Assembly (NCBI GenBank): GCA_024509875.1
Contig: JAMPIV010005812.1
Location: 653,066-717,065, forward strand
From: Oreohelix idahoensis
Taxonomy: Eukaryota > Mollusca > Gastropoda > Stylommatophora > Oreohelicidae
Direction of reading: 5' to 3'
Length of the DNA stretch: 64,000 nucleotides
In this document: positions 21,059 to 31,501 of the stretch, piece by piece
Layout: every line of letters begins with the position of its first letter
Position numbering within the stretch: the first letter of the stretch is position 1
Program-made: the position numbers and the translations under genes
The notes under the pieces: model-generated
Told to the model about the DNA's origin: nothing
Database searches by the model: none
What the model saw: only the letters and a program-made list of their open reading frames with translations

Positions 21059-21275
21059 AATCACTGATAAGTGATATATACACCTGGATGGTGATTTATT
21101 TGTGCGAGGAGGGTATACCGCACGTATAAGTATTCAGTGTGCTGTTTGTGCACGTCGGGGAGGCCAGTCCCTAGTTATTGTCGTGACAGTTATTTATTAC
21201 AGGCATTGTCAGCCTGGATGTGATGTTCGTATGCTTGTTGATATATTGATATCCAGGACCGTATGTGAACGTTCT

Positions 21276-21281
21276 AATAAA
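21276..21281 (+). promoter_or_regulatory. Polyadenylation signal in the LTR
   Basis: AATAAA, placed about 100 bases before the LTR end. The same hexamer is at 30756-30761 in the 3' LTR, where it would act. Confidence 0.6.
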
Positions 21282-21379
21282 TGTCATGAAGCTGTAACCA
21301 GTGGCGTTCGTGTTCATTCATATCCCTAGTATTGATCATCATCTACACACGCCACATTCATCAAACAGACGTTCTGACA

Positions 21380-23086
21380 GCTGGGGGCTCAAATATGGAG
21401 TAAAGTGAACCTGGAGAAGGAATGAAGGATCAACTACTTCACCCCTGCATTGACAAATGTAAACAGTTTGTAATTGTTACACTGTGCTGGCAATATACGG
21501 TTCTGGAGGCCAAAATATACTCAGCCGATCAACGGGGAGTTCAGTGAAGCAAGTCGTGACCTACTGACATACACGGCGTTGATACAGCACTATTTTCAAG
21601 CTTATTTCTAAGTACATAACAGAGTTGGCTAACGAGGTATTTTTCATCAGTGACACCGGTAAACAGTCTGACACGGGTTAAAAGTTCACGACCTCTCGTG
21701 TGTCTTTCTTTCTGCACTCGAATATTTCACAGAGAGAGAACGTATTGCAAAGTAACTGTTCGTTTCAACGATGAAGTTCAAGTATTGTCGGAAAAAAGTC
21801 ACAGTCCAACTTTGAATCTTCTGTACATTGAACCAAGCAGAAGTAGCATCCGGTGTGATCGTGTATGCTGACCTTTCGTCCTGCAAGTGGGTCAGGGGTG
21901 TGCCACTACTGGTCGTTGCGGTCTATTCAGCCTACAACAAGTCCTAGAGCTTAAGCCTACTACCTTAACATCACAGACGGTGGATTGTTCAAGTGCTGGC
22001 TTCAAGTGTGTCGTTTTGAGTCCGAGTTTCTACGTCACGTGATGTCCTGTGTGTGCTGTCCACATCCTTTCATCAAGTCACCAGAGAAATCGAGTGTGTA
22101 CAACTACTACGAATCTTCAGCCTAGTGGATTGTCAAGTTCGCCTATACCTACTTAAGATACGTATTATGTTTATAAATTAGTTTTGATTGTTTGTGTAAT
22201 CGTTTCTTTCGTTATAGCGTGTGTAAGTCACTTCGTGTGGTGTGTGGTCGTGTGATTTGCACAGTTTGGTTAGGCTTGTTTACTTTTTGTGTTCGTGCGG
22301 TGTGTGTTCAGTTGATTTGCACAGTTTGTTTAGGCTTGTTTACCTTTTGTGAATTTGTTGTTATCGTAAGGTTTTGCATTCTTTGCTGTGTTATTTGTAC
22401 GTTTGTAAGTGTTGTTTGATGTACATTATAATACTTGCCTTTATTCTTTGTAGGTTGTTGTAATTAGGTTGCAGTACATTAGGATAGATAGTTGTTTTGT
22501 TTGAATGGAAGTAATAGCCTACTTGTCTACATTTAATTAGGTTAGTCCTAGATTATAAGCATTATACTTACTTATTTAGTAGTTAGTACTGTAGACATAT
22601 TGGACTTTAGTATTACTGTAGTATTAGTATTGTTGTAGTACATATTAGTGTTTATATTATAGATTTGTTTAGATGTTATTATAGTTTTGATTAGATGTCA
22701 TAATAGTTTTCTGTTTTTTTTTATTCAGAATTTGTGTCAGTGAGCTGGAGTGCGATATCCCAGTACTGCTTATACTGTTACTGTGGAATTTCATCATCTT
22801 GAAGACCTGCCATTCAAGACTCTCCTTCAGAGATAAGTTGATTTATTTCGTGCAACATATACTCTTCTCTGTTTAACATACCACTTAAGCTTTTTCTGGT
22901 GGTCATCCCATTGTGCAGTGCTTGTATTCGTTGCGTTTATTTTTGGCTATATTTTTTGTGAAAATAGATTAATACATCTTTCTTTTTCCCAGAAGGAATT
23001 TGTATTGGTCTATCTATAGGCATTTTTTTGTAAAATTAATTCCAGTGTATGGGAGGGCCGGTCTTGGAGGTGGGGGGATGACTTCG
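21380..23086 (+). other. 5' leader of the pol-less element
   Basis: It starts with the PBS-like TGGGGGCTC at 21382-21390; these nine bases match the complement of the 3' end of tRNA-Pro. After about 22150 the sequence becomes strongly T-rich, with a fine splice-acceptor-like tract ending CAG at 22726-22728 and donor-like GTAAGT at about 22223 and 22404. No long open frame is present. An intron in the leader is an inference. Confidence 0.6.
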
Positions 23087-25768
23087 GTGTGCTCTGGTTC
23101 TGGGCTCTAGTGATTCCTCACGTCCTGCACAGAGAATTAGATTGAACCTGCCATTTCCATTGTAGAAAATCTTTATGCGGCAGTGTATTAAGTCTTGCCT
23201 GTACAGAACACTTTCGAGTAAATGATGATAGTATTTGGCGCGTTAAGGGGGGGGTCACTGAACTGTTGTTAAAACACTTTGTTGTAACATATTGAGTTTT
23301 TCTCTGACGTCATGTCAATTGGTGTGACTTGTTCATTGTAGAAAGCATGAGTGAATACAAGTTAATGGGGGAGTTGTGTTTGACAGCTCCGAGCTAAGCG
23401 TCGAGTCTGTTTTTTTGAAGCGAGCTATAAGCTCGTATTTGTAGATTTTATACACCTATATTGGATTATTGTTTCTTATGTGATAAGTGTATTTCATACT
23501 GGCACGGTTTTCCGCCTAAAAGTGTTGCAGGAGGATACTTTGTTTAATAAGTATAATGTAGACATAATGGTTATGTCATAGGCGACGCTTTTCCCGCCTA
23601 GGAGTATTCCTGTTCGTGGAGAACAGTATAGGGCGTTGCAGTGTCCGCCTCTGAAGCTACCGTGAAGAAAGGCGACGCGTTATTCCGCCCTGGTAGCTGG
23701 TTTTTGGAAAAATACAGGCGAAGTGTTTTGTCCGACTGGGAGGAGATTCTGGAAGAATTCTATGGCGAGGGTTATGCCGCCAATCACTGATAAGTGATAT
23801 ATACGCAACCTGGATGGTGATATTATTTGTGCGAGGAGGGTATAACCGCACGTATAAGTATTCAGGTGTGCTGTTTGTGCACGTCGGGGAGGCCAGTCCC
23901 TAGTTAGTTGTCGTGGACAAAGTAGAATGTCAGTCAGTTATTTATTGTACAGTTTTGGTCATGGATGTAGGCGTATGCTTGTTGATATATTTGATATCCA
24001 GGACCGTATGTGAACGTTCTAATAAATGTCATGAAGCTGTAACCAGTGGCGTTTCGTGTTCTATTCATTTCCCTAGTATTGATCATCATCTACACACGCC
24101 ACATTTATCAAACAGACGTTTGACAGCTGGGGGCTCAAATTTTTTATGGAGTTAAAGTGAACATGGAGAAGGAATTTCAGGAATCAAGTACTTTCACCCC
24201 TGCATTGACAAATGTAAACAGTTTGTAATTGTTACACTGTGCTGGCAATATACGTTCTGGAGGCCAAAAAATTACTCAGCCGATCAACGGGGAGTTCACG
24301 GAAGCAAGTCGTGACCTACTGACATACACGGCGTTGATACAGCCACTATTTCAAGCTTATTTCTAAGTAACCCTAACAGAGTTGGCTAACGAGGTATTTT
24401 TCATCAGTGACCGGTAACAGTCTGACACGGGTTAAAAAGTTACGACCTCTCGTGTGTCGTTCTTTCTGCACTCGAATATTTCACAGAGAGATGAACGTAT
24501 TGCAAAGTAACTGTTCGTTTCAACGATGAAGTTCAAGTATTGTCGGAAAAAAGTCACAGTCCAACTTTGAATCTTCTGATGAACCAAGTCAGAAGCTGTA
24601 TCCGGTGTGATCGTGTATGCTGAATCGTCCTGCAAGTGGGGTCAGGGGTGTGCCACTAACTGGTAACGTCTGGCGTCTATTCAGCTACAACTTCCTATGA
24701 GCTTGAGCCTACGACTTAACATCACGGTGGATTGTTTTCAAGTGCGGCTTCAAGTGTTAGTTTTGAGTCCGAGTTTTCACGTCATGATGTTTGTGATCAC
24801 TGCCAAGAGAACAGATTATTTATCCTATTATCGTCACAGTGATCGCTATACCATACAGGGAGATCTCAATCTTGCTAGTGGAAACGCCCCTCTTTCGTGG
24901 TTTCATAATATATGCTACAAACTAGCGTGTGACGTCACTTAACGTTAGTTGGGTCGTTTATTTGCACAGTTTGGTTGGCTTGTTTCACTGACGTGCGGTT
25001 TAGTCAGATGATTTGGCACAGTTTGTTTATGCTTGTTTTACCTTTTGTGAATGTTATCGTAATGCATTCTTTGCTGTGTTTTTGTACGTTTGTAAGTGTT
25101 GTTTGATGTACATTATAATACTTGCCTTTATTCTTTTTAGGTTTATGTAATTAGTTTGTAGTACATTAGGATAGATATTTGTTTTGTTTTATTTGAAGTA
25201 ATAGCCTACTTGTACCTAGCATTTAATTAGGTTAGTCCTAGATTATAAGCATTTATACTTACTTATTTAGTAGTTAGTACTGTAGACATATTGGACTTTA
25301 GTATTACTGTAGTATTAGTATTGTTGTAGTACATAATTATTGTGTTTATATTATAGATTTGTTTAGATGTTATTATAGTTTTTTGATTAGATGATAATAG
25401 TTTTCTGTTTTTTTTTATTCAGAATTTATGTCAGTGAGCTGGAGTGCGATATCCCAGTACTGCTTATACTGTTTACTGTGGAATTTCCTCATCTTGAAGA
25501 CCTGCCATTCAAGACTCTCCTTCAGAGATATAAGTTGATTTATTCGTGCAACATATACTCTTCTCTGTTCTGTTTAAACATACCACTTAAGCTTTTTTTC
25601 TGGTGGTCATCCATTGTTGCAGTGCCTTGTATTCGTTGCGTTTATTTTTGGCTATATTTTTTGTGTTAAGATTAATACATCTTTCTTTCCGGAAGAATTT
25701 GTATTGGTCTATCTATAGGTATTTTTGTAAAATTAAATTCCAGTGTATGGGAGGGCCGGTCTTGGAGA
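23087..25768 (+). repeat. Noisy second copy of 20317-23070
   Basis: The stretch repeats, in order, the LINE flank from 20317, the whole LTR and the leader, with very many small indels and stretched homopolymers (for example a run of eight G at about 23245 where the LTR has three). Its right end GGGAGGGCCGGTCTTGGAG matches 23051-23069. It is not a third true LTR insertion, because it includes host flank. An assembly overlap is the likely cause. Confidence 0.8.
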
Positions 25769-26313
25769 GACTCGGTGTTTAGTGCCCTTGGAATTAGTTG
25801 AACATTTATTGGTGTTAGCTGTTTAGAAGTCTTGTTTGTAATATCCATTGTGTTGTAAATAATGTATTTCTCATGTGGGTGTTTACATATGTGTTTTCTT
25901 GCGTCAGTTCTTATATCATTGTAAATAAGTTAATTTTTTCAGCTCCATCGTTGTCGTTTTGTTGGCAGGGTAGTTTTATACACCCTATAACTATTTTCTT
26001 TTTACTTTCATCTGTCATTCCCCTCGCCTGTGGGTTATTGTTTGTCTTTCTTGTACTTGTAGTGTATTTCATCATCATCAGATCCATTTGTCTTCTTGGA
26101 TATCATTTATATTTTTAATGCATGACTTGATATGTGGGAGTATTAAGTGTGAGTGCTATAGGTAAGCAGTAGTAATTATTGAAAGATTCATTACTTCATT
26201 AGTATTTCTTGCTTTGCGGTTGCAGCAAGAGTCTTAAGTGGTACTATTTTCATTAAATAGTGTTATCCACTTTCGATTTCATTGGTTATAGTATTGCTCA
26301 AAGAAATTTAGAC
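25769..26313 (+). other. Leader continued, up to the Gag-like start
   Basis: T-rich sequence that ends in an acceptor-like TTTCTTGCTTTGCGGTTGCAG tract (CAG at 26223-26225). The first good ATG follows at 26314. No gene lies here. Confidence 0.5.
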
Positions 26314-28306
26314 ATGGGCAATTCTGCAGGATCCATGGATGATTCGTTTTCATCATGGGATGATCCGATGCAAGAATGCAGTAGAACATGTGAGAACAGA
26401 AGAAGAAGGATAGCTCTGAGAGAGCTGGCATTAGCAATTAGGAATGGTGATGCATATGAGGTGTATACCTCTCATATAGAAGTGATAGTGTGAAAGTGTA
26501 TCAGTTGAGAATGAAGAGTACCTTTGAGATAGGTACAACCAAAATGCAGCCAATACAAGGAAAGTGATTCAGCGGTGACTAAGGTTAAAACTGAACAAAA
26601 TGCATGATGTTGGTGTCCAAACAGTATAATTTGGAGAGCGTTAAATTCCATACGAGATGAGTCATCATATAGAAGTGATAGTGTGCTGAAAGTGTATCAA
26701 GAGTACCATTTAAGGCAACCAAAATGCAGCCAATAACAAGGAAGAACCTAAATCGGATTTGAAGAAGGAATCTGATTCAGCGGTGACTAAGGTTAAAACT
26801 GAAACAAGGAGTGTGTCAGTACAAACCGAGATGCATGATGTTGGTGTCCAAACAGATAATTTGGAGAGCGTTAAAATTCCCATATGAGATGTCATCAACA
26901 GTGACTGAAGTCAAGATACCGGATAAGGGTACAATAGATAATGATTAGTCAAGAGTAAGGAAATAGTAAGTCACAGGTAAAACCAAAGGAGTGGTACAAA
27001 GACTACAGAGCTAACCATAAAAGCATCTGAGGAACCAGTTTGTGTTCCAGTGTCTATACATGTAGAGACATGTTACACATCACAAGAAGTCACTACTCAG
27101 GAGAGTGTGTTATCATCTGATACAGGTGAATTAGATATAGACAAAGTGATTCTAGAGGAAGAAACCTATGAGGGAAAAAAGCAAAGGATTATAGAGTTTT
27201 ACGGAGCTAAACAGCAAAGACTAGAAAGAACAATAGAAGAGACATATGAAGGAATAGAGGATAAATACAAAACTGAAGTGCAAAGAATACAAGAGGAATA
27301 TGAGACGGCAGGGAGAAGCAAAGAGGGATTAGACAAATTAGGAGTGGAGGAAAGCAAAGCAATAGAGGAGAAATACAGGGCTCGAATCCAAACAATGAAT
27401 GAGAAATATGAGGCAACAAAGAAAATTCGGGAAGAGCTAGATAAAGCAATAGAGGAGCTAGACAAAGCAATAGAAGAGAAATCTAAGGCTGAAATTCAAG
27501 GATTAGAAGATCAAGCCAAAGCAAGAGATTGTACTCAAGTGAATGCTTTATTGGTTAACACAGATCAGTTAGAGATAGATAAATTGATTCAGGAAGAAGG
27601 AACATTTGAGGAAAAGTGTAGAACATTAGATGAAACATTCAATACTCTTATGAAGAGATTAAAAGAGGAATTCAAAGCTAGTAGTCATAGGATACAGGAG
27701 GAATTCAACATAGATAAGAACAGGATAGGAGTTGAGTACAAGGGTAATACTCAAATGATAGAGGAATATTGCAAAGTACGAGAGGATCGTATGTTTGAGG
27801 AATATACGGTTTTATGTATTAGTAATGAGTCGCAAGCTAAAGAACTAGAAGAGCAATTTAAGGCTGGAAAACAAAGATTAGAGCAGCAAGCAGAGGTATT
27901 GAAAGATCAAGTTAAATCTATGGAAGAGCGACATGAGACTACATCTGATGCAGATCTGTCAGATTTGAAGGAGGAAACTGGAGAGGCAGAAATTCAATGC
28001 AAAAAGGCTAAGATAGAGCATACTACATCTGTAGCCAAAATAGCAGTAATGGAAGCTACTGAATCTGCTAAGAAAGAGGTTTGGAAGACAGTAATAGATG
28101 GTCTGAAGGGAGAAGGTGCTGGAATAACAGCCCAATTAGAATTATTACTGGCTTACAACTTCAAAGGTAAATGTGCAGCAAAAAGTAAAGAGCCACTGAA
28201 GTTGTTGATGTTTAATGCTATCAAAACGTTACCATCAGAGAAGTGGAACATAGATGATCTCTTTGCATTATTGAAGATACTGTGCTATCTGGAGATACTT
28301 TTGTGA
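26314..28306 (+). pseudogene. Coiled-coil Gag-like gene, frame disturbed in 26470-27010
   Basis: The ATG at 26314 opens MGNSAGSMDDSFSSWDD, whose MGxxxS start fits an N-myristoylation signal as in retroviral Gag. It then gives RRRRIALRELALAIRNGDAYEVY. The frame is lost after about 26470, where a ~193-bp stretch is repeated with indels, and is clean again from about 27010. The open part 27050-28306 (418 aa) is almost wholly a Glu/Lys-rich coiled coil with EEYETA, EEKYRARIQ and EEFKASSHRIQEEF-type units. A less charged C-terminus starts near KKEVWKTVIDGLKGEG and includes LLMFNAIKTLPSEKWNIDDL. I recognise no named family. A capsid-like role is inferred from position alone. Confidence 0.6.
26471..26897 (+). 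repeat. 193-bp imperfect tandem duplication inside the Gag-like gene
   Basis: The stretch from about 26471 to 26660 is repeated at about 26664-26897. Landmarks such as TATAGAAGTGATAGTGTG (26475 and 26668) and GCATGATGTTGGTGTCC show the pairing. The left copy lacks several short pieces present in the right copy, as expected of a poor-quality read. Confidence 0.8.
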
Positions 28307-29937
28307 TCTTTGTAGTGATAGTTTGTGAAATTGCTTGAGTGATGGCAAGAGATAGTGTGACACATTTTATGTTGTAAGATAGTTAAGAGCTGATGGGAAG
28401 ATAGTGAGATTGGTGACCCATTATGGAAAGGGGAGATTTATTACCCTGTTAGTCAAGACACAGTATGTTGGGTGAGAACATGTATGTTAGATTTATCTCT
28501 CAGATCATGTCCCTGTCCATCATTTATGTATGCTTACCACGGAAGAGAATGTTTGAGTGGTATGGACAGTGGAGTTTAAGGTGGCATGAAAGGAAATAAT
28601 GCATTTTGGGAAATTGCCAAATATGCTTTTCTAATCTGGATAATTATTTTGTTTCCAGAATTTAGGTACCCAGTAGTGTAGGTAAACCTGGGATTGCTAC
28701 TACTTTGAAGCACTTTATGCCATCACTGAGAGTGTCTTGACATGGTCATCGGTCATCAGGTTGCTGAGATGCTCTACAGTCTATATGTGGTTAAGAATTG
28801 ATTCTGTGCTTTCATGATCTTTACAGAGTGTACATTGGTGTATTTAGATATATAGTTTGATGTATACATACTGCAATTTTTGAAATTATAATGTATAGTA
28901 TTGTTTACAGTGGCTGACACTATGTAGTATGAGGGTAAAAATGTTGATGTTGAATTTTTTGAATTTAAAGGGAATCAGTCACTGTGGAGTAAAAGACTCG
29001 CATTTATTGTAATGATGATGTATGATACTGTTGTGATAGTCATCTGCAGTAAGGATTAAAATGAGATAGAGGAATGGAGATATTAAATCTCATTTTCCTT
29101 AGAGAATCAAGTTGCTGGATAACTCATTCTCGACATGAGCATAGTCTTTGAGGTGTGGAAAGCAGTGAAGAAAGCACTATAATTATCTGCCAGAACTTCA
29201 CAGATATTATTTCGACAGAGCAACATTTTGGTTGGATGAACTGAAGGAATTTATCTTTGTGGATCAAACTGATCAGAGTGAAGGAAATTAGATGATCTCA
29301 GTATGGATAAAGAACTAAGAGCTTTGGTGTTATACAGTGTTCTTGATAGCTATAAGAAAATACATTAAGAAAAGTACATACAGTTCATACATCAATACTT
29401 TTGAAATTATAGTTTGTTCATGTATGCATTATGTCTCACACATTGTGATCAGGCAACATGGCTGGTTGCTTATTTAATTTATTCTGTAGTGTACTTAACT
29501 GAGGTACTGATGTAGATGAGACTAAATTTTTTTCATAAGATGTTAGATTCATTTGGGATAACGGGTGTCATTGGGAATTGCTAATAATTTTCCATTTGAG
29601 ATGTATTGTCCATTGAGGTAAATACCTGTTAGTTATTGCAGGAATCTTTTTCATGGGTGTTATGATATTGCACTAAACTGTATAATTTGTCTCCATTAGT
29701 GAAATGGTATGACTGTATGCTGTAAGCATGTGCTAGGAGGCATTGTAGAAAACTGTGGTATGGGTTAGAGTGTGACTCACCCATTGTTTAGTGTGTAAAT
29801 GTTCCAGTCACAATAATATGACAACTGTTTCAGTAAGACCGTATGTCTGCAGCCAACAATGTGTTGGTACATGAGGGGTTCTGTGGCTTGTACTCTTCGG
29901 TGCAAAACTTCGTTTTCCATCTGGAGAGGGGGGTGGA
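28307..29937 (+). other. 3' region of the pol-less element, with polypurine tract
   Basis: This is 1.6 kb where pol would be expected. It has stops in all frames and no RT, RNase H or integrase motif. The last bases, GGAGAGGGGGGTGGA at about 29923-29937, are an excellent polypurine tract directly against the 3' LTR. Confidence 0.7.
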
Positions 29938-30857
29938 TGTCACAGAACACTTTCATGAGTATGAATGATGATAGTGTTTGGCGTTAAGGGTCACTGAACT
30001 GTTGTTAACACTTTGTGAAGTGTAACTCAGCTATTGAGTTAATCTCTGACTTTATGTCAATATGGTGTGACTTGTTCATGCGTGGTAGAAAGCATGAGTG
30101 AATACAAGTCTGGTGTGACTGGGGGAGTCTGTGTTTGACAGCCGAGCTAAGCGCTCGAGTCTGTTTTTGGAAGCCGAGCTATAAGCTCGTATTAGTGATT
30201 GTATCATTCTTATATGGGATTATTGTATTAATTATGTGATAAGTGTATTATCATACAGGCGACGGTTTTCCGCCTAAGAGTGTTCCAGGAGGAACTTTGT
30301 TAATAAGTATAATGTAGACATAATGGTTATGTCATAGGCGACGCTTTTCCCGCCTAGGAGTATTCCTGTTCGTGGAGAACAGTATAGGGCGTTGCAGTGT
30401 CCGCCCCTGAAGCTACCGTGAAGAAAGGCGACGCGTTTCCCGCCTGGTAGCTGGTTTTTGGAACAAATACAGGCGAAGTGTTTTGTCCCGCCTGGGAGGA
30501 GATTCTGGAAGAATCTATGGCGAGGGTTATGCCGCCAATCACTGATAAGTGATATATACACCTGGATGGTGATTTATTTGTGCGAGGAGGGTATACCGCA
30601 CGTATAAGTATTCAGTGTGCTGTTTGTGCACGTCAGGGAGGCCAGTCCCTAGTTATTGTCGTGACAGTTATTTATTACAGGCATTGTCAGCCTGGATGTG
30701 ATGTTCGTATGCTTGTTGATATATTGATATCCAGGACCGTATGTGAACGTTCTAATAAATGTCATGAAGCTGTAACCAGTGGCGTTCGTGTTCATTCATA
30801 TCCCTAGTATTGATCATCATCTACACACGCCACATTCATCAAACAGACATTCTGACA
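29938..30857 (+). repeat. 3' LTR of the pol-less element
   Basis: 920 bp and almost identical to 20459-21379. It is followed at once by the target duplicate GTGCC. AATAAA is at 30756-30761. Confidence 0.9.
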
Positions 30858-31491
30858 GTGCCCATGTGCTCCCCCCAAGCTTAATGTGCAATGCTGGGTT
30901 CTCAACATGCTGCAACACAGGGGGGATTGTGATGCTCAGCCATCTTTCTCACCTCTGCACCGATAAGTGACATCGGGGACTTAACTGTGCCTCAGTACTG
31001 GGAGGCCCCGTTTCCAGGTACACCACACAGAGCCAACTGAGGCAACGGTCGTCGTGGGCGTGTCTTCAGTGGGGAAGTTGTGGAGTCTTCCTGTCCATGT
31101 TCTTGCACATCCTAACACTGCCCGCAAGACATCGGAGGTTTGGAGAGTGACCTTCTCTGCTTTTTTGAGCTGGGGTGGGCTCCCCGGGCAAATCTCGATG
31201 GGGATCGGGACGTGTCCACGTGCCAGTGGGCCCAGCATCGGCCGCATCTGATGGAGGATTTGCTCTGCCAGAGGTTTCTGTAGGGTTACCTCCCCCATAG
31301 CCTAGTGTTTTACCCCAGTAGACTCTGGGGGTCTGGTTTGTTGGTGCCAGAACTCGCCATTCGCCATATCCGTGTTGGTAGAAACAGGGAGCACGGAGTC
31401 CAAGAACTGGACCACGCGTGAAGGTACGGTTGGCTTGGTTGCAGGCATCTCTCATTCTTTTTAATGAGACCTATAGCAAACCTTACTCCCC
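30858..31491 (-). pseudogene. I-clade LINE 5' end and ORF1 start
   Basis: GC-rich LINE sequence resumed beyond the LTR element. The minus-strand frame 31298 to 30981 (105 aa) reads MGEVTLQKPLAEQILHQM and ends GLPVLRHS. An overlapping frame (31455 to 31066) is also open, so the true ORF1 start is undecided. The 5' end is set by the duplicate GTCAGGAAAT at 31492. The coding role is inferred from position; no domain is clear. Confidence 0.5.
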
Positions 31492-31501
31492 GTCAGGAAA
31501 T

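Larger units (their letters stand above)
20459..21379 (+). repeat. 5' LTR of the pol-less element
   Basis: 921 bp with TG..CA ends. A TATA-like CACGTATAAGTATTCAG lies at about 21121-21137 and AATAAA at 21276-21281, so R would begin near 21150. Five hairpin-forming AGGCG..CGCCT-type units lie in U3. Confidence 0.9.
20459..30857 (+). mobile_element. LTR retroelement with a Gag-like ORF but no polymerase
   Basis: The LTRs at 20459-21379 and 29938-30857 start TGTCACAG and end TCTGACA. The target duplicate GTGCC is at 20454-20458 and 30858-30862. A PBS-like TGGGGGCTC (21382-21390) follows the left LTR after two bases, and a purine tract ends at 29937. About six differences between the LTRs are visible, so insertion is recent. 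The interior has a long T-rich leader and a coiled-coil Gag-like gene; no protease, RT, RNase H or integrase motif was found on either strand. The 23087-25768 stretch repeats the host flank, LTR and leader in noisy form. The true element is then probably nearer 7.5 kb. Confidence 0.88.
15977..31491 (-). mobile_element. Near full-length I-clade LINE, split by an LTR element
   Basis: The minus-strand LINE has its 3' end at 15977, with a GAAGAAGAAGAAG tail, and its 5' end at about 31491. The 10-bp repeat GTCAGGAAAT flanks it at 15967-15976 and 31492-31501, as expected for a target-primed insertion. Removing the LTR element (20459-30857) and its duplicate leaves about 5.1 kb. ORF2 carries AP-endonuclease, RT, RNase H and a Cys region in the order typical of the I clade. 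Several frame changes disrupt ORF2, and ORF1 is split. Confidence 0.85.

Noticed and set aside
20853..21083. Minus-strand frame of 76 aa repeated at 30274-30561
   Set aside because: It lies across the LTR hairpins, occurs only because the LTR is repeated, and runs against the element's direction.
23200..24130. A third true LTR (nested insertion of the pol-less element)
   Set aside because: The copy also includes host LINE flank to its left, so it is a duplication or assembly overlap, not a separate insertion; it has no target duplicate of its own.
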